Below, piece by piece: positions 14,297 to 20,230 of a stretch of DNA of 20,230 bases. Every line of letters starts with the position of its first letter. Within the stretch, counting starts at the first letter, position 1. The DNA comes from Actinomycetota bacterium (GTDB lineage: Bacteria > Actinomycetota > Humimicrobiia > Humimicrobiales > Humimicrobiaceae). The position numbers and the translations under genes were made by a program. A model generated the notes under the pieces. That model was not told where the DNA came from. It searched no databases and was given only the letters and a program-made list of their open reading frames with translations. The stretch covers positions 1 through 20,230 of the forward strand of contig JADHVN010000011.1 in assembly GCA_016783995.1 (NCBI GenBank). The letters are read 5' to 3'.

Positions 14297-16102
14297 ATGT
14301 ATTTAAAATATAGAATAAAGAGAAAGAAATTTTTTGCTTTAATAGTTTTATTTATTTTAACAATCTTTGTTTTAGCTGTTACCCTAGCATCCTGTAAAAT
14401 TATTGATACGTTGGAATTGGTTGAAGTTAGTGATGAAGATAGTAATAAAAAGTCTGATGAAAATGCAGCACAGAAAGTATCGGCACAAGAGGTATCAGCA
14501 GTTGAGGAGGGACAGGAAGAAGATGCTCTGGAGAAAAATCCCATAAAATTCTGGCTAGATGATAGTATTCCTGATTACATGAGCAGTGTATTAAAGCAGC
14601 AGTTAGAAGAATGTTACCAGGAATTAGAGTTTGCCTATAGTAAAGTAAATTCTGATATTAATATAGAAATGAAGTTAGCTGATAAGTCATCAACAAACTT
14701 TTTTGTATTTACACCTGTGGTTTCATTTTTTACTGTTTTAGATGATATATCATGGGAAGAATTTAAAAAATTCTGGAATGGTGATGAAAACTCTTTGATG
14801 TTTACCAGGGACTCTGAAACTGATCCCTATCTTATTATTTCTGAGGATATTCTAGATGTATTACAAGTGGTTTTAGGAGAATGTAAAAACAACAATCTGG
14901 AAATATCTGCAAGAGAGGATATCCTTTCAAATATTAAAGAGAACCCTAATAATTTTTCAATAATTCCATTTAATGAAATAATACCAGAGTATAAAGTTTT
15001 AACTCTTGATGGTATGTCAATTCTTAATAAAGACCTAAATATTTTAGAATATCCTCTTACTCTAAGCATTGATATTAGCGGCAGTAATCCAGAATTGGTA
15101 GATGAAGTAGAAAATAATTTAGAAGAAACATTTAATACAAATAGGGATATTGAAAAACTTGCTACTATTAATATGACTGGTGTAACAGCACCGGCACAGG
15201 GTAAGACAATTGGTAATAGAATGAATGAGTACGGGCCTCTATACCCTGCTGAGAAAATTGTGGACGTATTGCTTGATGCAGATATAACTCATATTAGCAA
15301 TGAAATACCTTTTGTAGAAAATTGTACTGGAAGCAGGTATATAGAAACTGGAGATTGTGTTTTTTGCTGTAAACCCGAATATATAGAACTATTAAGGTTT
15401 GTGGGAACTGATGTTGTTGAACTTACAGGAAATCATATGAATGATTTTGGCAACGAATGGATGCATTTTACTCTTGATATATATGAGGAAGAAGGATGGC
15501 CATATTTTGGAGGTGGAAGGGATTTTGAGGATTCTCTGGAGCCTGCGGTACTCGAAGTAAATGGTAATAAATTTGCATTTTTAGGAGCTAATACATTTGG
15601 ACCAGAATATAACTGGGCTACTGAAGATAATCCTGGTTCTGCGCGTATAAATGTTTATGATGAGATAGAAATGGAAGAGGACTTTCAAAGATTTGAAAAT
15701 ATTATAAAAGAATTAAAGCAAGATGGCTATATTGTAATATTTACTTTCCAGTATACAGAAACATATAACTACTTGCCATTTGAGCAGCAAATTATTGATT
15801 TTAGAAGAATTATAGATGCTGGGGCAGATATAGTAAGCGGGAGCCAGTCACATCAGCCAATGGGTGTTGAGTTCAGAGGGGATGGTTTTATAAATTACGG
15901 GTTGGGAAATTTATTTTTTAATCAGGCAAATGAACTTGTAAAAAAACAGGGAATAATAGCAAAACATATATTTTATGAAGGCAGGCATATAAATACTATT
16001 TTAATAACTACAATGCTTGAAAATTTAAGCCAGCCCCGGGTTACAACTCCCGAAGAGAGAGCCGAGCTATTAAAAGCTGTTTTTAATGGTAGTATAAAAT
16101 AG
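14297..16102 (+). CDS. Lipoprotein with PBP-like and CapA (PGA_cap) domains
   Basis: A 601-residue exported lipoprotein. A basic N-terminus and hydrophobic segment (12-30) lead to the lipobox LASC, with C33 as the lipidated residue. After an acidic linker, residues about 75-285 resemble a periplasmic-binding-protein-like domain (FFVFTPVVSFFTVLDDISWE, later NFSIIPFNEIIPEYKVLTLD). Residues 290-600 form a CapA/PGA_cap metallophosphatase-fold domain: TGVTA (294-298), HISNEIPF, ELTGNHMNDFG (H380), YFGGGRD, GSQSHQP (H519) and NYGLGNLFFNQ. This PBP-CapA order is known in environmental bacteria. CapA relates to poly-gamma-glutamate synthesis, but no capBC genes are here, so polymer or envelope glycan handling is only a guess. 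The start has no Shine-Dalgarno site but agrees with the signal peptide. Confidence 0.88.
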   Translation: MYLKYRIKRKKFFALIVLFILTIFVLAVTLASCKIIDTLELVEVSDEDSNKKSDENAAQKVSAQEVSAVEEGQEEDALEKNPIKFWLDDSIPDYMSSVLKQQLEECYQELEFAYSKVNSDINIEMKLADKSSTNFFVFTPVVSFFTVLDDISWEEFKKFWNGDENSLMFTRDSETDPYLIISEDILDVLQVVLGECKNNNLEISAREDILSNIKENPNNFSIIPFNEIIPEYKVLTLDGMSILNKDLNILEYPLTLSIDISGSNPELVDEVENNLEETFNTNRDIEKLATINMTGVTAPAQGKTIGNRMNEYGPLYPAEKIVDVLLDADITHISNEIPFVENCTGSRYIETGDCVFCCKPEYIELLRFVGTDVVELTGNHMNDFGNEWMHFTLDIYEEEGWPYFGGGRDFEDSLEPAVLEVNGNKFAFLGANTFGPEYNWATEDNPGSARINVYDEIEMEEDFQRFENIIKELKQDGYIVIFTFQYTETYNYLPFEQQIIDFRRIIDAGADIVSGSQSHQPMGVEFRGDGFINYGLGNLFFNQANELVKKQGIIAKHIFYEGRHINTILITTMLENLSQPRVTTPEERAELLKAVFNGSIK

Positions 16103-16148
16103 ATAAGTATTAGATTTATATAATCTGTTATATTAATTATATTGATAG

Positions 16149-17069
16149 ATGATGAGTAAAGTTTTAAAAGAAAAATCTAAAAGAAAGAAGGAATTGGTAG
16201 TAGTTACAGACAGTGCTTCAGATGTTCCAAAGGAATATGCAAAAAAATTAAATATTAGTATTGTCCCTTTATATATACTTTATAACGGTAACGAATATAG
16301 AGATGGAATAGATATAAATTCAGAGCAGATTTATTCACTTCAAAAAGAGAAGAAGGCAATATTTACTTCCTCCTCTCCTTCCCCTCATGATTTTTTTAAA
16401 GTTTATAAAAGGCTGCTTGAAAAATACAATACTATAATTTCCATTCACCTAAGCTCCAAATTGTCAGCAGTTATAAAGTCAGCTAATATTGCAAAAGATT
16501 TGCTTAAGGCTGGAAAGAGGATATTAATATTTGATTCTATGTCTGCAACAGTAGGTACCGGTTTTATGTCAATAGTTGCAGCTAAGGCTATAGCGGAAAA
16601 ATATTCTTTTGAAAAAATAAAATCCATACTAAAGTTTATAAGAAAAAATATTAGGTTATATGGAACTATAGATACTTTAAAATATCTTAGGAGAAGTGGA
16701 AGGGTGCCAGCAATTGCTAGTATGATAACCAGTGCTTTAAAAATTAAACCTATTTTAAGCATTAATGATGGGATTGTAGGTATGTGGGGCATAGCAATAA
16801 CTAGATGGGGTTCACTTATTGAAATAACTAAGAGAGTTATAAAGGACTTCAGGAATGAAAAGTGGGTTGTTGTTGCTATTATACATTCTCTTGCTCTGGA
16901 TGAATCAAAAAAAATCATGGAAAAAATTCAGGCATCATTAAACTGTGTTGATTCTATTATTACAGAGTGCACCCCAGTAGTAGGAGCCCATACTGGCCCA
17001 GGTCTGGTTGGGATAATTATAAGTAAGGTTAACAGAGATATTGCAGAGCTGTTCATTTTAAATAATTGA
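16149..17069 (+). CDS. DegV family fatty acid-binding protein
   Basis: A 306-residue DegV protein with the usual order of motifs: VVVTDSASDVPKEYAKKLNI at the N-terminus, TSSSPSPHDF where the family has its fatty-acid-contacting TS-P motif, ISIHLSSKLSAVIKSANIAK, IFDSMSATVGTGF, IDTLKYLRRSGRVPA, and VVGAHTGPGLVGI at the end. DegV/FakB proteins bind a fatty acid for phosphorylation by a FakA kinase, feeding exogenous acyl chains to lipid synthesis; no FakA gene is in the window. ATG codons at 16149 and 16152 are both possible starts, and neither has a strong ribosome site. It lies 46 bases after the CapA lipoprotein and converges on the AMMECR1 gene with 5 bases between stops. Confidence 0.94.
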   Translation: MMSKVLKEKSKRKKELVVVTDSASDVPKEYAKKLNISIVPLYILYNGNEYRDGIDINSEQIYSLQKEKKAIFTSSSPSPHDFFKVYKRLLEKYNTIISIHLSSKLSAVIKSANIAKDLLKAGKRILIFDSMSATVGTGFMSIVAAKAIAEKYSFEKIKSILKFIRKNIRLYGTIDTLKYLRRSGRVPAIASMITSALKIKPILSINDGIVGMWGIAITRWGSLIEITKRVIKDFRNEKWVVVAIIHSLALDESKKIMEKIQASLNCVDSIITECTPVVGAHTGPGLVGIIISKVNRDIAELFILNN

Positions 17070-17074
17070 AAGAA

Positions 17075-17647
17075 TTATATCTTTTCTTTTAACACTTTAT
17101 CATCAAAGACTGTGGCCGAGAAGATAAAAATTTCACAATTTTTATCCTTATAACAATTTGTTCCCAGTCCAGCCTTACGGCATGTATATTCTAAAAATTG
17201 AGTTCTATTCCAGTTATAATCAGCTGCGACCTGTGGCAGCAGCAGTCCCTGGCTGAAACCATGTTTTATGAGTATGCCATGTGTTCCAACTTCAATTTCA
17301 TTTATGTCTAATATTTTTTCTAATGGTGAAAGTACTGAGATTTCAATATTTATTTCTTTAAGTTCTGCAGGAGAAACAGGAGGAAATCTAGGATCATTTA
17401 ATGCAGATTCTTTTGCCATGTTTCTGACAGTCTTCCATAGGGGGATTTCAGCAACTATATTACCAATGCATCCTCTTAAATTTTTATTTAAGTGTAATGT
17501 TACAAAGGCTCCGCATTTCATATTTAAAATATGATCTTTAATGTCATAATTAGCTGGATTTTTACCTCTAACTACATTTTCAATGGTTTCCTGTGCAATA
17601 TTAATAAGGACTTTTTTTTGTTCTATATTTAATATTAAGCTTTTCAT
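17075..17647 (-). CDS. AmmeMemoRadiSam system protein A (AMMECR1 domain)
   Basis: A 190-residue AMMECR1-domain protein. The diagnostic LRGCIG is at residues 57-62 after GAFVTLHLNKN. It is followed by ALNDPRFPPVSPAELKEINI, then EISVLSPLEKI and HGILIKHGFSQGLLLPQVA, all family landmarks. AMMECR1 proteins occur with MEMO and a radical SAM enzyme in many prokaryotes; the biochemical role is not established to my knowledge. The MEMO-family gene lies upstream in the same orientation (146 bases), fitting this system. AGGAGAG about 4 bases before the ATG fixes the start. The intervening spacer carries a palindrome and a tandem repeat, so this gene may be regulated separately. Confidence 0.94.
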   Translation of the reverse strand: MKSLILNIEQKKVLINIAQETIENVVRGKNPANYDIKDHILNMKCGAFVTLHLNKNLRGCIGNIVAEIPLWKTVRNMAKESALNDPRFPPVSPAELKEINIEISVLSPLEKILDINEIEVGTHGILIKHGFSQGLLLPQVAADYNWNRTQFLEYTCRKAGLGTNCYKDKNCEIFIFSATVFDDKVLKEKI

Positions 17648-17688
17648 TTTCTCTCCTATAATAAATTCTTAAGTGGTAAATATAATTA

Positions 17689-17705
17689 AATGATCCTAGG
17701 TCATT
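17689..17705. promoter_or_regulatory. Imperfect palindrome centred on CCTAGG, AMMECR1 leader
   Basis: AATGA-T-CCTAGG-TCATT: five-base arms match inversely around a self-complementary CCTAGG core with a one-base bulge. It sits about 42-58 bases before the AMMECR1 start on the minus strand, a typical operator position. A chance match in AT-rich DNA cannot be excluded, although CCTAGG is rare here. Confidence 0.4.
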
Positions 17706-17710
17706 AATAA

Positions 17711-17769
17711 ATATCATAAAATAGTAGACTCTGCTTAAAGCCTTAAAATATCATAATATTGTAGACTCT
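17711..17769. repeat. Tandem 22-bp imperfect direct repeat, MEMO-AMMECR1 spacer
   Basis: Bases 17711-17732 and 17748-17769 match at 20 of 22 positions, starting ATATCATAA and ending GTAGACTCT, with a 37-base period and a 15-base spacer. On the minus strand each reads AGAGTCTAC then TTATGATAT. It lies wholly between the MEMO stop and AMMECR1 start, next to the palindrome at 17689-17705. Two sites three to four helical turns apart suggest binding sites for one regulator. No third copy is seen in the window. Confidence 0.7.
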
Positions 17770-17793
17770 TTAATTATTTCCTATTTATTGTTA

Positions 17794-18624
17794 TTAATTT
17801 TTATAAAACACTGCGGATAAATATCCGACTACTGCGCTTTTATCACCAGAAACATCCCCTGAATTCTGATATTTTATGATTTTAGATTTTGCAGCACCCA
17901 GCATGTTGGCAGCAATCATAGATGAAACTACTGGTCCTCCTCCACACATTTCAGCATTTTCTTTTAAGAATTCATTTTGTAAGCCTTCAATATCAAAATT
18001 TTCCACCATCTTCTCTACTTGCTTGTCTAATGAGGCTGCAACATCGTAAGGGTGATAATGAGACAGATCTGTACTGGCAATAATTAATATATTTTCATTT
18101 TTAAAGAACTCTCCTATTGCATTTCCTAATTCCTCAATATTAGATTTATTTTGCAATCCCATAACAATGGGAACAATTTGAATATCTTCAAAAATTACCT
18201 GCAAAAAAGGTAACTGAACTTCCAGGCTATGTTCATTTCTATGTCCAGATTCTGACATCTTTATATTTGAGTTATAGCTGGCAAGGGTTTTACTTCTTTC
18301 AATATCAACATTTACTTGGCCCAGTGGTGTTCTGTATGCTTTCCCGCTATATATAGAAACAAAGTCAAAATATTCTGAGTGCGAGGGTGCAATGATAAAA
18401 ATACTGTCATATTGCTCTCCAATTATCTGTTTGTATGAATAGGCTGCAACCTGTCCTGAATAAATGTATCCTGCATGAGGGCATATAAGTGCTTTTATAT
18501 CTTTCAGATTTAATTTTTCTACATTGTCTAAAAATTCGTTTATTTGGTTTCGAAGAGTGATGGAATTCTTTGGATAAAAGCTCCCTGCTGCAATACTTTC
18601 TCTTATGTTCCCACTTAAATCCAT
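17794..18624 (-). CDS. AmmeMemoRadiSam system protein B (MEMO family)
   Basis: A 276-residue MEMO-family protein with the fold of class III extradiol dioxygenases. From the chosen start, H50 (CPHAGYIYSG), H82 (APSHSEYFDF) and C227 (AEMCGGGP) correspond to His49, His81 and Cys244 of human MEMO1, which bind metal. RNEHSLEVQLPFLQ and ASTDLSHYHPYDVA are further conserved blocks. An in-frame ATG at 18639 would add five residues, but those codons are themselves the ribosome site (GGGGAGG) of the ATG at 18624, so 18624 is preferred. The AMMECR1 partner follows 146 bases downstream; the radical SAM member is not in the window. Its reaction is not established; a redox or substrate-binding role with its partners is inferred. 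Confidence 0.94.
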   Translation of the reverse strand: MDLSGNIRESIAAGSFYPKNSITLRNQINEFLDNVEKLNLKDIKALICPHAGYIYSGQVAAYSYKQIIGEQYDSIFIIAPSHSEYFDFVSIYSGKAYRTPLGQVNVDIERSKTLASYNSNIKMSESGHRNEHSLEVQLPFLQVIFEDIQIVPIVMGLQNKSNIEELGNAIGEFFKNENILIIASTDLSHYHPYDVAASLDKQVEKMVENFDIEGLQNEFLKENAEMCGGGPVVSSMIAANMLGAAKSKIIKYQNSGDVSGDKSAVVGYLSAVFYKN

Positions 18625-18630
18625 GTTAAA

Positions 18631-18637
18631 CCTCCCC
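18631..18637 (-). promoter_or_regulatory. Ribosome binding site deciding the MEMO start
   Basis: On the minus strand GGGGAGG is followed by TTTAAC and ATG at 18624, a near-ideal spacing of 6 bases. The longer frame's ATG (18639) overlaps this site and has only TTAAAAAATA-type sequence before it. Confidence 0.75.
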
Positions 18638-18660
18638 ATTATTTTTTAATAATGAATCTA

Positions 18661-18690
18661 ATTATAATATTAATTATCCTACACCAATAA
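18661..18690 (-). promoter_or_regulatory. Candidate promoter for MEMO gene
   Basis: On the minus strand a perfect -10 TATAAT (18661-18666) has TTATTG (18685-18690) 18 bases upstream, or TTGGTG at 15. It lies 37 bases before the MEMO ATG. The rest of the 18640-18840 spacer is AT-rich with nothing else that I recognise. Confidence 0.4.
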
Positions 18691-18840
18691 ATATTAAGAT
18701 TTTTCTAATAGTCCCAAAGTTCATTATTTTTCCAATATTTTTTAAAGTTATTATAATATATTATATTTCAATTTATTTTTTTTGGAACAGTATATTTTTA
18801 GGATGTTTTTAATTGGCTATTAAATATTGCTTTTTATATC

Positions 18841-18869
18841 TTGACATTATCAGGGTAGATTAAGATAAT
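18841..18869 (+). promoter_or_regulatory. tRNA cluster promoter
   Basis: A perfect -35 TTGACA (18841-18846), exactly 17 bases of spacer, and -10 GATAAT (18864-18869) with five of six consensus bases. Transcription would start near 18876, about 12 bases before tRNA-Thr. This is the best sigma70-type promoter in the window and suits stable RNA genes. Confidence 0.8.
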
Positions 18870-18887
18870 AATTAAGCTAATCGATTT

Positions 18888-18963
18888 GCCGGCGTAGCTC
18901 AATTGGCAGAGCAGCTGATTTGTAATCAGCAGGTTGTCCGTTCAAGTCGGTCCGCCGGCTCCA
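18888..18963 (+). tRNA. tRNA-Thr (anticodon TGT)
   Basis: A 76-base tRNA with encoded CCA. The acceptor GCCGGCG pairs perfectly with CGCCGGC (18953-18959), followed by discriminator T. The D stem is GCTC/GAGC. The anticodon stem GCTGA/TCAGC (18914-18930) encloses loop TTTGTAA with TGT at 18921-18923. The T arm is GTCCG-TTCAAGT-CGGTC, with one T-T mismatch in the stem. Confidence 0.96.
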
Positions 18964-18967
18964 TAGT

Positions 18968-19053
18968 GGAGGAGTGCCCGAGTGGTTAAAGGGAGCAGAC
19001 TGTAAATCTGCCGGTGTACGCCTACAGAGGTTCGAATCCTCTCTCCTCCACCA
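18968..19053 (+). tRNA. tRNA-Tyr (anticodon GTA)
   Basis: An 86-base class II tRNA with encoded CCA. Acceptor GGAGGAG pairs with CTCCTCC, discriminator A. Anticodon stem GCAGA/TCTGC encloses CTGTAAA with GTA at 19002-19004. A long variable arm (GGTGTACGCC region) and T loop TTCGAAT are present, as expected for bacterial tRNA-Tyr. Only 4 bases separate it from the preceding tRNA-Thr, so both come from one transcript. Confidence 0.97.
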
Positions 19054-19089
19054 TTAATTTTGAATTAAAAAACTCTGGGTAAGTTGTTA

Positions 19090-19117
19090 TTGACAATAAT
19101 ACTACTAATAATACTGG
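19090..19117 (+). promoter_or_regulatory. Weak candidate promoter before the second tRNA-Thr
   Basis: A perfect TTGACA (19090-19095) lies in the 92-base spacer between tRNA-Tyr and the second tRNA-Thr, but the best -10 at usual spacing is only TACTGG (19112-19117). It may be an independent promoter or chance; the cluster promoter at 18841 could suffice. Confidence 0.3.
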
Positions 19118-19145
19118 TGAATAATTGGACTTAAATAATTAATTT

Positions 19146-19221
19146 GCCCGTGTAGCTCAGCTGGTAGAGCATTTCCTCGGTAAGGAAAAGGTCACCGGTT
19201 CAACTCCGGTCGCGGGCTCCA
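19146..19221 (+). tRNA. tRNA-Thr (anticodon GGT)
   Basis: A 76-base tRNA with encoded CCA. Acceptor GCCCGTG pairs with CGCGGGC (one T-G wobble), discriminator T. Anticodon stem TTTCC/GGAAA encloses TCGGTAA with GGT at 19179-19181. T arm ACCGG-TTCAACT-CCGGT is perfect. It reads ACC and ACU codons and complements the TGT isoacceptor in this cluster. Confidence 0.97.
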
Positions 19222-19315
19222 TAAAATGTAGTGTTATGAATTATTAATTCTCGTAAATAAGTCTTCTATAGGCAGAACCATTGAAAGATATTATTCCATC
19301 CTGATATTGGCCGCA

Positions 19316-19567
19316 CTATTTATAAACAGCCTGTCTGTGCTGGATGATATTTATTTTAATCACGTTCTCACTATCAAAATACTGGTAAATTATACGGTAA
19401 GGCCAAGATTTTAGTGACCTATAATTCATTAAAAGCCCCTTTAGTTTTCTTCCAGCCACTGGATTATTTTTTAGTTTTCCGATCTTTTTTAAGATTTCTA
19501 TTTGTTTGGTCTTTGGAATTTTTTTTAACTGTTTTAGTGAAGTTTTAGAATAGAAGACCCTCATCAT
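19316..19567 (-). CDS. RelE/ParE-family toxin
   Basis: An 83-residue basic protein of the RelE superfamily. It starts MMRVFYSKTSLKQLKKIPK, has NNPVAGRKLKGL in the middle, then the core strands YRSLKSWPYRIIYQY and the C-terminal IIQHRQAVYK that matches the RelE HR-x-VY end. RelE toxins cleave mRNA in the ribosome A site; ParE members poison gyrase. The HRQAVY end favours the RelE type but does not prove it. The ATG overlaps the antitoxin stop by 4 bases (ATGA), the usual coupled arrangement. A second ATG directly follows the first. It lies 94 bases from tRNA-Thr, tail to tail. Confidence 0.9.
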   Translation of the reverse strand: MMRVFYSKTSLKQLKKIPKTKQIEILKKIGKLKNNPVAGRKLKGLLMNYRSLKSWPYRIIYQYFDSENVIKINIIQHRQAVYK

Positions 19568-19848
19568 TTCAATTCTTTTCTAGTGATATTTAGTTCTTTA
19601 AGAATGTCATCTTCATCCAGGTACTGGCCACTTTTTATTTCCTCCTTGCTCACAAGTAGCTGTTCTACCAGTTTATTATCACTTAGAATATCAAGGGTCT
19701 CTTCCCATGCAGCTACTTCTTCAGGATTGATAATTATTGCCTGAGCTTCACCCCTTAAAGTAATGGTATAACTTTTTAGGCCGTTTTTTACTTCATCAAG
19801 GATTTTATATAAATTGTTTCTTGCTTTGCTTGCTGAAATAGTATTCAT
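19564..19848 (-). CDS. Phd/YefM-family antitoxin
   Basis: A 94-residue antitoxin. The N-terminal DNA-binding domain has the family opening MNTISASKARNNLYKILDEV, then SYTITLRGEAQAIIINPEEV, which is the Phd/YefM fold. The C-terminal acidic part (LLVSKEEIKSGQYLDEDDIL) would be the disordered segment that wraps the toxin. Antitoxins of this family repress their own operon with the toxin as co-repressor, and an operator-like element lies just upstream. AGGTG is 7 bases before the ATG. Order (antitoxin first) and overlap are typical of the family. Confidence 0.93.
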   Translation of the reverse strand: MNTISASKARNNLYKILDEVKNGLKSYTITLRGEAQAIIINPEEVAAWEETLDILSDNKLVEQLLVSKEEIKSGQYLDEDDILKELNITRKELK

Positions 19849-19866
19849 CTTTCATCACCTGGTTAA

Positions 19867-19895
19867 ATGGTACTAAATTTGGTACTATATGTCAA
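19867..19895 (-). promoter_or_regulatory. Toxin-antitoxin promoter with overlapping operator
   Basis: On the minus strand TTGACA (19890-19895), 17 bases of spacer and TACCAT (19867-19872) form a promoter. Two copies of TGGTACTA (plus strand, 19868-19875 and 19880-19887) place GTAC cores 12 bases centre to centre, one on the -10 and one in the spacer. The yefM-yoeB operator of E. coli also has TGTACA cores 12 bp apart, so repressor binding here would block RNA polymerase. Confidence 0.65.
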
Positions 19896-19988
19896 AAGTA
19901 ATTATTATTTTTTAGTAAGTATTTAACCCAGCTTAGGGGCTTACTCAAAAAATACTCACTTAAAAATTATCTTTTAGGAGTGATTTTT

Positions 19989-20230
19989 ATGAAGGTAAAA
20001 CTTGTAGTAACATATGATCCAGCTCATATTGCCAGCAGCAGGGAGAGTGTTGAAAACTTGATGAAGGAGATAAAGGTAAAACCAAAGTTTTTAAAATCTA
20101 AATACAACGGCATTTTTCTGATAGATGTCCCAAAGCCAAAGGAAGTTGTAAAGAAATTAAAAGCAGTAAGCAAGAAAAATAAAGAACTATTTGGTAAAAC
20201 TTTTCGCTATGTCCCGGTAGAGAAGTGGGT
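19989..20230 (+). CDS. THUMP-like domain protein, 3' partial
   Basis: The frame opens at ATG 19989, preceded by TTAGGAGTG about 8 bases upstream, and stays open to the window's end (80 complete codons). The protein starts MKVKLVVTYDPAHIASSRES and has VPKPKEVVKKLKAVSKKNKE and FRYVPVEKWV. That pattern (beta strand, SRESVENLM helix, GIFLIDVP strand, then PVEKWV) resembles THUMP domains of Tan1-like proteins, which bind the tRNA acceptor end. A location near a tRNA cluster is compatible but not evidence in itself. Without the rest of the gene the family remains tentative, but the coding call is firm. Confidence 0.6.
   Translation, partial: MKVKLVVTYDPAHIASSRESVENLMKEIKVKPKFLKSKYNGIFLIDVPKPKEVVKKLKAVSKKNKELFGKTFRYVPVEKW

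Noticed and set aside
14297..16102. CapA domain appearing degenerate (no GD motif at its start, no HWG)
   Set aside because: TGVTA, HISNE and GLGNLFF are, as I recall, the normal form in the PBP-CapA subfamily, so this is subfamily character and not decay.
16445..16918. Minus-strand open frame of 157 codons inside DegV
   Set aside because: It is antisense to a clear DegV gene, has no ribosome site and encodes a low-complexity hydrophobic product caused by AT-rich codons.
17711..17769. Possible CRISPR repeat pair
   Set aside because: Only two imperfect copies with a 15-base spacer, no cas genes, and no further units; better explained as regulatory sites.
18888..19221. tRNA cluster as an integration site of a mobile element
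   Set aside because: No integrase and no direct repeat of a tRNA 3' end is visible in the flanking bases; the toxin-antitoxin pair alone is not enough.

Overview
The window is AT-rich bacterial chromosomal DNA: three tRNA genes with encoded CCA ends, Shine-Dalgarno sites, sigma70-type promoters and a PAS-GGDEF-HD-GYP protein. The gene set points to a strict anaerobe. It has a small single-cluster ferredoxin, the COG1900 plus NIL-ferredoxin route for inserting sulfide into homocysteine, a UPF0280/COG2122 protein, and MEMO/AMMECR1 family proteins. I cannot fix the phylum; Atribacterota or another low-GC anaerobic lineage would fit. There are no transposases, phage genes or CRISPR arrays. Both window edges cut genes.

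Layout. 1-1130 (+) is the end of a membrane protein whose N-terminal part is a polymer-forming repeat. It converges on a ferredoxin (1258-1449, -) across a bidirectional terminator. 1639-4721 (+) holds a cyclophilin-like protein, a PAS-GGDEF-HD-GYP protein, a 3-methyladenine DNA glycosylase and an unknown helical protein. 9042-4750 (-) runs NfeD/ClpP-class membrane protease, slipin, GNAT acetyltransferase, membrane TPR protein; the last three are tightly packed. 10845-9272 (-) is the homocysteine pair (COG1900 protein and NIL-domain 2[4Fe-4S] protein), with start and stop codons sharing a base. Divergent from it, 11080-13558 (+) carries ParA ATPase, bactofilin, a 66-residue membrane protein and UPF0280. 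A second bactofilin (14089-13601, -) converges on this group. 14297-17069 (+) has a lipoprotein with a PBP-like domain plus CapA domain, then DegV. 18624-17075 (-) has MEMO-like and AMMECR1-like genes separated by a spacer with a tandem repeat and a palindrome. 18841-19221 is a tRNA-Thr(UGU), tRNA-Tyr(GUA), tRNA-Thr(GGU) cluster with a near-consensus promoter. A Phd/YefM-RelE toxin-antitoxin pair (-) follows, with an operator-like element. Finally a THUMP-like gene starts at 19989 and runs off the window.

How the genes fit together. COG1900, the NIL-ferredoxin and COG2122 are the three families linked to sulfide assimilation in methanogens and anaerobic bacteria, and here they lie within 4.3 kb. 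Interleaved with them is a cytoskeletal set: ParA and two bactofilins whose tails differ strongly in composition. The most unusual points are the interleaving, the apparent loss of two metal ligands in the HD-GYP domain, the slipin/NfeD cluster with added GNAT and TPR genes, and the repeat array upstream of the AMMECR1 gene.
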